DNA of 64,000 bases. Source: Chrysaora quinquecirrha (Eukaryota; Cnidaria; Scyphozoa; Semaeostomeae; Pelagiidae). The stretch is taken from contig JACTAT010000052.1 in the NCBI GenBank assembly GCA_014526335.1, positions 2,416,490 to 2,480,489 on the forward strand, in the 5' to 3' direction. The position numbers were made by a program, and so were the translations under genes. This document shows positions 58,201-64,000 of the stretch, in pieces. The number at the start of each line of letters is the position of its first letter. The stretch's first letter is position 1. A model generated the notes under the pieces. That model searched no databases. It was not told the origin of the DNA and was given only the letters and a program-made list of their open reading frames with translations.

Positions 58201-61200
58201 TGATAGCGCAAAAATGCATTACCTAGTGCTTGTACACGCTTTTTTATAAGGGACCACTTTATAAGGAGCCTACATGTAGAAGGCCCGAAAATTTAAAGAA
58301 CTTATACTAGTAGATAGAGAGAAAATAACTAAAGAACTTTTTATTGTTGAATACTTTTATCACAACAAATAATCAAGAATTAGAAAGCCGGTTCCATTCA
58401 TTTGCAGTCGAAAACCACATAAATTGTACGTTAAGCATGTATCCAATGTTTCCTTGAGTATTCTCGAGCTCTACTTACATGAAAGTGTCTCTCTTTCATT
58501 GTTGAGACCACTGTATGTGCAGTTAAAATTAAGGAACTGTTAAGGAACTTTTGAAACTAAAATTGCCTCAAAAGAGGTCCAAAAATAAGGAACTTTAAGA
58601 ACTAGGCCTTGAGGTAGGTTCCTTATAAAAAAAGCGTGTATTTCACTGTGGTCTGTTGGGAAACATTTGCTAGAAGAAGTCTATTGAATTATTATCATGC
58701 ATCCCAGCTATGCGACATTAGGCCGTGGCCAAACGATCAAACACGTTTGTCAGACACTTGAGATTTTGCTTTACAAGAAATGTTTGGACGTTTGGCCACG
58801 TCGCAAAACATTGCTGGACTAACAGAATCCTAGGCTTACATCAAGCAAAAATTTTTTTGACGTGCAGTGATTTGTGATCTTGTCAAACAACGGTCAAACA
58901 TTGTTTTGTTTCACAAGCAAACCTCTAATGTTTGACAAACAATGTTTGATCGTTTAGCCAGGGCCTCGTCACAAATTATTGCTCGTCAAACAATGTTTAA
59001 GAATTTTTAAAAGACATTGATGAAGGAATTTCGTTTGTCAGTTCTGCTTTTCGACGTGACAAACATTGCTAGCAAAATCTAAACTTTTTGACCAACAATG
59101 TTTGATCGCTTAGCCAAGGGCTTTCATGATTGTTATCAGCATTTGTAATTTGCCTGTCAAGCAAAATGTTTCACCGTTCGGCCACGTTTCAAACTAATGC
59201 TCATGAAATATTTTTACTTGCACAAAAATGGTTTTTGAAAGTTTTGAAAAGCACAAGGCAACGAATTCGGCATATTTATGCATGTCAAGCAATATTTAGT
59301 AACGTAGCCTAACGTTCAAACATTCTTTGATAAGAAAGTTCAAAATGTTTGACATTGTTCGCTCGCTTGGCCAGGGCCTTAAAGCATTTCACAGCAAGTA
59401 AAGAATGAAATGTTATATACCCTTATATGTGTATTGATGGTTACCTGAAGTAGTGAAGGCCCATTTCCACTTCGTTCGTATTCGCTGTTCGCTAGCGAAT
59501 TTGCAGTTCGCCGCTCGCTTGCGAACAGGATACAGCCTTCGTGACCAATTCTAGGCCCTGACCAAAGTAAAACTTTTGCGAAAGCTTGAGCTTGACTTGC
59601 AGCTGAAATCAAAATTGCTTCGCGTTCACCTTTTTTTGATGGCTAGCGAACAGCGAACAGCGAATGCGAACGAAGTGGAAATGGGCCTTCATGCTTGACT
59701 GAAGTATTGCCGATCAGTTGCTAGCTACCTGAAGAAGTAATCTTGGTTTTGTTATTGGAGATCATCTTCTCATCTTTAGTATTATGTAGCCTTTCTAATT
59801 TCCGGAATAAAGCTTGCATGCTGAAAGAAAAATCTTGCTTGAAAAGAATTTGTCTTTAAATCTTAAAAATCTTGTTTAACAAACTATAGATCACATGATA
59901 AAGCCGAGGCTTCAAGTGCAACTTTTTGCTTGAAATGTCGACAGAACATGTTCAAAAATTGTCGCCTAGACCTGAAAAAGTTAGATTCACACGTTTAGCC
60001 AGGGATAGATATTTGAACTAATTTTCTGCGGCCTTAGGAAATACGGTCGCAGAACATTGCTTTAGTTGAACTTTTCGCGACATGATTTTGCCTGTTGCCA
60101 GTAATGTTGCAGCGTGTAGCCGGCTTTTTTGCATGGGCGACGCAACACATTGCATTGTTTTCGCGCCTTTTCCTGAAAAATTTCTAGGACCCATTCTTCT
60201 TATAACGCAAGAGTAGATTGTTGCAGACCTTCAGTCGCAGCATTTTTGTCGCAGCGTGTAGCCACCTCAGGATTTTTCATGACAGGACACTTTCAGGTGT
60301 GTCGCGTCACTATTTCAAGCAAAAGTCGCACGTTTAGCCGCGACTTAAGAGAGCGAAAGACAATTCTACTGAGTTAAAGAGAGCTCAATGAAATCTGGTA
60401 TTTCTTAGCAAGAACAAGGCAAATACCTTTCGGTAATTGGAAGGGTATTGTTCGTTTCTTCTTCTTTATGATTAATTTCACCTATCGGAGAGCCAGTCTT
60501 TAGTCCCTAGAAATAAACAATGAAAATATTCTTAATTCTGTACACACCATATGGTTTTATCTTAATTTAAAACCGTATTCCATAAGCCGTTAACTCTTTA
60601 CTGATGGAAAGATACCAAGTTGAAAGCGAAAAAGGTTCGATTGTGAAAGGGTAAATTGAAAGAAGCTTCTGCCCTTGTCAGCCATCATACTAACTGCTCG
60701 GTTGGAGGTTTTGAAAAGACCCCCCCCCCCCCCCAAGCGGTTCTGCGTGATGCGTTATTGGACCATTTTTCATGCGTGATCTCGTGAAACGATGATTTTT
60801 TGCGCGTGAATTCGTGAATCTAAACTCCTGCGTGTCGCGTGAAATGCTTTGGTACGGATCGTGATTTCGTAATTTACAGTATTGGCGACATAATCGAGAG
60901 GTTGCTTGAATGCAGGAATGCCCTTTTAACCCTGAAACATTCCCGGCTAACTATATTTCTGTCATTCTCTCATTTGATGAATTATCCCCTCCCCTAAAAT
61001 CTTAATTTTGTGTATTCCCTGTTACAAACTCGTCGTGCAAAGAAAATTTCAAACCAAATCATTTAGATATACAAAGTTAAGCAGTCTGAATGAGGTCTGA
61101 ATGCAGATCCTGCTCAAAATTTCGGGGAGCAACGCCCGAAGTTGTATGCACGTGAAAATGAAGTTCTATTGTGCGTGATTGCGTGAATTGTCGAAAAATT

Positions 61201-63387
61201 GCGCGTGATCACGTAATTTTGCACCCCCTTGGGGGCCTCTTTGAAAGCCTAGTAAACCTTGCCAAACCTTCCGTTCTCGGAATTTCCATTCGATGTTATC
61301 TCGGTACAACAATCTAGTTTGATCAAGATTAAACGATTACACGTTTTTTTATAAGAACACTGAAATTGAAGAAAGCCATGCAATGTTCTTAACTTCTTCG
61401 ATTTGAAGGCTTAAAATGTTCGTAGAATGTTATCAATTTTGTTGCTATTTAAAAAGCTGTTATTTTTCAAATTAGGTAATAATTTCTACGAAAAGGGGCG
61501 CACATGTAAAAATGTCACATATAGTCCCAACGATTGACATTGTATTTGTTTTCTAGAGTGGAGAACAGGACAGCGCCACTTAAGAAGCTGAATTTTTTTT
61601 TCTAGCTTCACAAAGCCTTGTAATGTTCTTAGCATGTTCTTAACTTTTCAGCCTCTGAAGCCTCATTTTCTTATGTACTTTGTTCTTATAAAAACCGTGT
61701 AAAGATGTCGTAGGCCCACGCGTAAAGATATTCAATTTACAGTATTCTTACACTTATCAATTTATTTACTACACTTCAAAAAATTTGCCCGGTAAACTGG
61801 AATAACCAGGAGTCAGAACCATGACTGAATTCGCAGAAATTTCAGATTTCATAAAAAGTCTTGCATCAGGTGCTTTGGCGGAGCAGTTCACGAGGCAGTG
61901 ACAGGCCACAAGAGTGCCAGTACATTGATAGCCATTGATGGCTACTGTATGTGCAATAATAGAGGGGGTGTCGTGTTTGGAATTTACGGTTACACGGTTT
62001 TTCCGATATTTTGGCTCGGGTTTTCAGTTTTTTCCGAAGAATGAAGCGGTTTTTCGGTTTTGAACATCTCATTGGTGAACGGTTTTACGGCATTTCATAA
62101 TTTTTTCGGTTCTTGATTTGCGTTTTTGTTCCTTAATGCTGACTGAGTGAAGCTACAGGTTAGCAGGCAATGAAAACAAAAATTGTTATTGGAGGAAAAC
62201 GTCTCAAAAACGTGAAGTGACCAGTAAAAGTTGACTAACGTAGATTTTTAATAGATTTGAAAACGGAGACTTAACATCGTGCCGTGCGGTTTTGTTCAAA
62301 ATATCCCACGGTTTTACGGATTTTGAGCAAATTTTGAGCGGTTTTACGGTTTTCAGCCTAACCGTCATCAATCCAAGACAACATTAATATTTCAAAGCGT
62401 TATTCCCAACTTCGCTACTCTGAAAATCAGCGAAGACTAACATTATCCCAATATAGCATTTCAAAGACTAAATTATCAATCTTACGTTCCTTTGTTCCTA
62501 GATAATACTATATGTACCTCCTACCTCTTCTTCCTCTTGCTCTGAACGTCTTGTAATAATGCTTACAGGACGATTCAAGTACGGAGCATCTAAGCATGAT
62601 TCTAAAGAGCAAAGAAAAGAGAAAAACTTACTGAGATGCTCTACAATTAAAATAGAAAGAATTAAAAGCCTGACATTAAGTCCGATATTCTTGAAATGGT
62701 CAACACCGACGGTTGAATTGGTGTGGCTATGGGCAATGAAGTAAAAAGAGACTGCTATAGCTATGTGCTCAAGTCTCTAAAGTCTATGAGATTCCATTCA
62801 AGGTTGGACCTATAACCAGAGAACGATTTTGAAACATGCTTGAAAACATGCTGTACCTCATTTAAACCAGTGAAAAAATCTTTCTCAAGGATCCCAAGAA
62901 TATACATTTCATTCACTGCTGCACTAAAGGCTAACAATTACCCATAACATTGGCATAATTCATTAAACAGACCGAAACAGACCCATAACGAGAGCAAAAA
63001 TTTCTCAAACTGTGAAACTGATCAAAAACCCCGCAAAAAAGTGACAGAGACCTGTAGTCCCGGGCAAAATATTACCAATTTACCTATAATCCGGGCAGGC
63101 ACATATATGCCTATCCTTGTATAAGAGTTACGCCCCTCGATTTCGACGATAAAAGACCAAAAGAACGTCAACCAAAGAAATGCAGTGACCTAGTCAAAGA
63201 GGATACATACTGGCTTACCGAAAACTGACTGCAGAAAGAAAAGCTACGGACAGAGGGAATTGGAGCAGTGCGCAAGGATCAAAACGGATTCAGCACATAA
63301 ATCAAGAAAATCAAGTCAGTCAAAAGCATGAAGCAATACTAAATAAAAAAACGTACGGTATTTGCTAGCAGATGACGAGAAAGACAT
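43271..63387 (-). CDS. Unrecognised multi-exon gene with a CX2CX4CX2C cluster
   Basis: Reconstructed from minus-strand splice sites. Exons in order: 63387-63357, 63228-63219, 62923-62857, 62539-62525, 60506-60427, 59820-59729, 57979-57848, 57101-57055, 56427-56302, 56162-56059, 53430-53301, 51976-51714, 50344-50167, 49453-49438, 46771-46653, 46436-46366, 45912-45849, 44696-44590, 44496-44433, 43948-43857, 43345-43271. Phases agree throughout except for one missing base in the 51.7-kb exon; about 627 aa. Visible: Ser/Glu-rich N-half, helix around SSFEALKRILASLHEEIILA, hydrophobic PQISSRIIIASVQDNDILFI, CX2CX4CX2C (CLLCSDASCSGC, C370-C381), basic KKKTLHHNVNKPHRKKR, and a second Cys cluster (CNCPRCQCLQKC, 589-600) near the C-terminus. 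Function unknown; a zinc-binding nuclear protein is possible. Exons of 10, 15 and 16 nt, and the start ATG, are the least certain. No family was recognised. Confidence 0.65.
43970..44372. repeat. GAT/ATG-rich imperfect microsatellite
   Basis: About 400 bases of imperfect GAT, GATGAT, TATGAT and, towards the right, the complementary ATCATnnn/CACC words, all in an intron of the unknown gene. The first half is GAT-rich and the last 120 bases ATC-rich, giving foldback potential. The long open frames on both strands are by-products of the triplet bias. Confidence 0.85.
44872..45214. mobile_element. Inverted-repeat element, family N (CTCTTAGGTGCCTAATTGCC)
   Basis: Left TACTCTTAGGTGCCTAATTG, right CAATTAGGCACCTAAGAGTA: a 20-base perfect terminal inverted repeat. 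The inner arms hold C-runs with CCCCCGCTAATT words repeated five times. Confidence 0.85.
45472..45655 (+). pseudogene. Possible decayed coding fragment (charged helix)
   Basis: The + strand reads AAEKQRLDQAFERARRNLDR, then RNREHDH, a stop, then SRSKKRIRDLKLFEDEATKT and VDNARRARASLY to a stop, all in one frame broken by one TAA. The strongly charged helical pattern is unlike its AT-rich surroundings. The source was not recognised; it could be a retrocopy or transposon ORF1 remnant. Opposite strand to the unknown gene, in its intron. Confidence 0.3.
46901..47288 (+). mobile_element. Inverted-repeat element, family G, copy 1
   Basis: Opens AACCTCGTCCTCAGGCCCCA and closes CACTCTGGGGACGAGGTTG. 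Inner text (AACAAGATGTAGATTCCGAA, GATAACTGTAAGGCAAGATA, CAGCCAATCAAATTGCGAAT) recurs inverted in the copy at 48184-48601. Confidence 0.8.
47289..48183. other. Spacer between two inverted family-G elements
   Basis: About 900 bases with no recognised exon of the unknown gene. A short + frame (47347-47547) has CWYCGLGHMTRRC, close to a zinc knuckle but one residue short of the CX2CX4HX4C spacing, so a decayed retroelement is conceivable. Confidence 0.4.
48184..48601 (-). mobile_element. Inverted-repeat element, family G, copy 2
   Basis: Reverse orientation relative to 46901-47288: starts AACCTTGTCCCCAGTGTGAA and ends GGGGCCTGGGGACGAAGTT. With copy 1 it forms a large inverted pair about 0.9 kb apart. 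Confidence 0.8.
48986..49240 (+). mobile_element. tRNA-derived SINE, family B, with (TTGC)n tail
   Basis: The tRNA-like head starts GGTGGTGTGGCCGATTGGTC (A-box) and has a perfect B-box, GGTTCGAATC, at 49037-49046, followed by GGGACCACTTTT. A unique body of about 150 bases (CCTTCCGAGGTCGGTAAATG, CACAAGCCGCAGGTCCACAT) leads to AACAAATAAAGA and a (TTGC)n tail. The head resembles tRNA-Ser/Leu, but the stems mispair, so it is not a working tRNA. Confidence 0.85.
49845..50130 (+). repeat. GGGTTTTCGGGT-rich repeat
   Basis: At least ten scattered copies of CGGGTTTTCGGGT variants in 285 bases, stopping about 40 bases short of the minus-strand exon 50344-50167. The open frames here translate the repeat. 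A similar but distinct CGGTTTTACGG repeat is at 61980-62365. Confidence 0.75.
50585..50760. repeat. Dispersed repeat shared with 52250-52400
   Basis: GCGCTCATAACTACCGATCA, AGTACCCTTTTATACACC and GTACATTTGTGTTAACATAT are matched near 52297-52370 by GGCGCTCATAACTCCTGACC, GGTACCCATTTATACATT and GCACATTTATGTAAACAACT. Confidence 0.55.
50779..51112. mobile_element. Inverted-repeat element, family I, copy 2
   Basis: Left ACGTCTACACGAGAGAAAGT and GGATCGGATCTAAAGTGGAT; right TGTGTAAACGCAAGGCC, with ATCCAAAATAGGTCGGTTCA. Same family as 20848-21115. Confidence 0.7.
51867..51870 (-). other. Probable one-base deletion in an exon of the unknown gene
   Basis: The exon 51976-51714 is 263 bases between two phase-0 junctions. 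The first frame ends in a stop after RP, while a second frame (DYPYTSTPAVTDMSDIEDQG) opens straight after the A4 run (T4 on +). One extra A there joins both frames and restores 264 bases, the same situation as in kinesin exon 5. Confidence 0.75.
54051..54322. mobile_element. Family-B inverted-repeat element, copy
   Basis: Left TTAGGCCCTAACCAAACTAT, right TTTCATCGTTTGGTTAGGGC; the inner pair CCGTTTGGTCACGTCACACA and GCAAAACGGTAAAACATTTT is typical of the family. Confidence 0.75.
54498..54587 (-). other. Possible cassette exon containing in-frame stop
   Basis: A 90-bp stretch flanked by a good acceptor (CTATATTTCAG) and a strong donor (CACTAG then GTAAGC) on the minus strand, between exons 56162-56059 and 53430-53301. 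In the phase of those exons it hits TAA after nine codons. Another frame is open (PCGHTNIRHEPFTSLPLSFM). It may be a poison exon, an alternative first exon (ATG at 54522) or a chance pair of sites. Confidence 0.35.
55145..55720 (+). repeat. TACAC-type pentanucleotide satellite
   Basis: Several hundred bases built largely from CTACA, CTACAC, CACTA and TTCAC words, densest at 55160-55450 and 55540-55600 and fading out by about 55900. Deduced peptides such as LHYTTLHYT repeat units follow from the pentamer. Lies in an intron of the unknown gene. Confidence 0.9.
57190..57657. mobile_element. Inverted-repeat element, family H (CCCCGTTTACACTATGCC)
   Basis: Left GACCCCGTTTACACTATGCC, right GGCATAGTGTAAACGGGGCC; the arms run inward over 100 bases each (GAAACGATTTCGCTCCGG facing CCCGGAACGAAATCATTCC). 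A nearly perfect 468-bp palindrome. Confidence 0.85.
58233..58640. mobile_element. Inverted-repeat element (TACACGCTTTTTTATAAGG)
   Basis: Left TACACGCTTTTTTATAAGGG, right CCTTATAAAAAAAGCGTGTA. It also contains AGGAGCCTACATG facing GAGGTAGGTTCCT. Related ends occur at 61338-61702 and 37217-37558. Confidence 0.75.
58718..59382. mobile_element. Two adjacent family-B inverted-repeat elements
   Basis: The first (58718-58967) opens TTAGGCCGTGGCCAAACGAT and closes GATCGTTTAGCCAGGGCC. The second (58976-59382) closes GCTCGCTTGGCCAGGGCCTT, with internal family-B words and an extra TGTTTGATCGCTTAGCC block, so it may itself be composite. Confidence 0.7.
59455..59690. mobile_element. Inverted-repeat element, family K (GAAGGCCCATTTCCACTTCG)
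   Basis: Terminal inverted repeats of about 42 bases, starting GAAGGCCCATTTCCACTTCG on both strands, with TTCGCTGTTCGCTAGC in both. A 236-bp element ending about 40 bases from an exon of the unknown gene (59820-59729). Confidence 0.85.
59998..60348 (+). repeat. Dispersed repeat, family O, copy 2
   Basis: Shares GTCGCAGAACATTGCTTTAG, ACACATTGCATTGTTTTCGC and TTTCCTGAAAAATTTCTAGG with 36395-36715, in the same order. GCGTGTAGCC words occur in both halves. Confidence 0.6.
60745..61225. repeat. GCGTGATnnCGTGAA repeat with inverted halves
   Basis: Words GCGTGATCTCGTGAAACG, GCGTGAATTCGTGAATC, GCGTGTCGCGTGAAATG, GCGTGATTGCGTGAATTG and GCGTGATCACGTAATTTTG flank a 300-base middle with nothing recognised. 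A C-run of 14 (60721-60734) precedes it and CACCCCCTTGGGGG follows. Confidence 0.55.
61338..61702. mobile_element. Inverted-repeat element (TACACGTTTTTTTATAAG)
   Basis: Left TACACGTTTTTTTATAAGAA, right TTCTTATAAAAACCGTGTA; AATGTTCTTAACTTC occurs in both halves. Confidence 0.65.
61980..62365 (+). repeat. CGGTTTTACGG/CGGTTTTTCGG repeat
   Basis: About ten variants of CGGTTTTACGGTTTT and CGGTTTTTCGG, clustered at 61985-62120 and 62280-62365 around a 150-base unrelated middle. In an intron of the unknown gene. Confidence 0.65.
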
Positions 63388-63647
63388 TTCCAGACACTCA
63401 GCATAGTCATATGATCCCAATGATTCACTATACAAAACAAATGATAACAGCAGTTAAACGTTCACATTACCAATAACAAGTACCGCTATTCTTCGAATTT
63501 TGTACAGTTGAATCTCTAATAGCGGCCACCTCCCTATAACGGCCATTCGACCTTGGATCCATAAGTGGCCGCTATTCGGAGATTCGACTTTATTTCGACT
63601 TTACGTCGCTCGCTTCCACGACAAAAAAAGCAATTAACAACTTCCTC

Positions 63648-63861
63648 TTAGACTCTATTTACACGAGAAAAACTGGATCGGTCCTGGTCCTACCCAGAGT
63701 CACTTCCGGCTCTTTTCCAAAGCGTTTACACGGATTCCAGAGACGAGCTGGCTCTACTTCTGAACAGGTCAACAACTGGCTCTGTACAGATCTAGGAGAT
63801 TCTGTACATAATTCCATAAAAGAAAGGCTTTTTCGAGCCAAAGCCGGTTCTGGATCGGACC
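63648..63861. mobile_element. Family-I-like inverted-repeat element
   Basis: Left CTATTTACACGAGAAAAACT and GGATCGGTCCTGGTCC; right AGCCGGTTCTGGATCGGACC. Directly abutted by SINE family A copy 4. Confidence 0.6.
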
Positions 63862-64000
63862 AGGTGAAGGTGAAGGTGAAGGTGAAATGGTGTTTTAGCG
63901 CCAGTCGCTAGGATCCCAGTAGTAGGTTAACTAATCGAGACCTTCACCCTGGCTGTGACGCTACCGTGGCTGGGCTCGAACCCTGACCACACTGAGCTTC
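63862..64000 (-). mobile_element. tRNA-derived SINE, family A, copy 4 (truncated by window end)
   Basis: Starts (AGGTGA)n and GAAATGGTGTTTTAGCGCC, then CTAATCGAGACC, GTGACGCTACC and the inverse B-box GGGCTCGAACCC; the tRNA-like head lies beyond position 64000. The AGGTGA tail repeat is the simple-sequence 3' end of the element. Confidence 0.85.

Noticed and set aside
1..64000. CRISPR array, prophage, operon with ribosome binding sites
   Set aside because: The window is eukaryotic: spliced genes, poly(A) signals and SINEs. The tandem repeats lack the direct-repeat/unique-spacer pattern.

Overview
This is a eukaryotic, AT-rich, intron-rich genomic window. Genes have GT-AG introns, AATAAA poly(A) signals, tRNA-derived SINEs, LINE and Penelope-like fragments, and many short palindromic DNA repeats. 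The gene content (TTC5, OXA1L, a KIFC3-type kinesin-14, an ankyrin protein close to the N-terminus of ANKLE1) fits an animal. The repeat content would suit a marine invertebrate such as an anthozoan cnidarian, but the taxon is an inference. Nothing prokaryotic, and no CRISPR, plasmid or phage feature, was seen.

Layout. (1) 12-10519, + strand: the last nine exons of TTC5; its 5' end lies left of the window. (2) 11972-18312, - strand: a complete seven-exon OXA1L, tail-to-tail with TTC5. (3) 18879-35418, + strand: a complete 15-exon C-terminal-motor kinesin (KIFC3-like, about 860 aa), head-to-head with OXA1L across a 566-bp shared promoter holding two CCAATCAG boxes 30 bp apart. (4) 35419-40646: intergenic, with repeats and one weak two-exon gene candidate near 38.6 kb. 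(5) 40647-43139, - strand: a three-exon ankyrin-repeat gene of 370 aa. (6) 43271-63387, - strand: an unrecognised gene of about 21 small exons (about 627 aa) with a CX2CX4CX2C zinc-binding-like cluster and a second Cys cluster at its C-terminus. I reconstructed it by hand from splice sites and reading-frame phase; it is the most novel coding item here. Its stop codon lies only about 130 bp upstream of the ankyrin gene's ATG.

Exon phases chain exactly through TTC5, OXA1L and the ankyrin gene. In the kinesin and the unknown gene they chain except for one missing base in each, both next to an A homopolymer, which points to assembly errors rather than decay.

Introns and intergenic DNA are crowded with at least a dozen distinct families of 150-500 bp inverted-repeat (MITE-like) elements, many present two or more times and sometimes nested. 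There are also four copies of one tRNA-derived SINE, a second SINE family, LINE 3' fragments, a Penelope-like fragment, a 163-bp tandem repeat, a TACAC-type pentamer satellite and a GAT-rich microsatellite. The reading frames found in these elements are not treated as genes.
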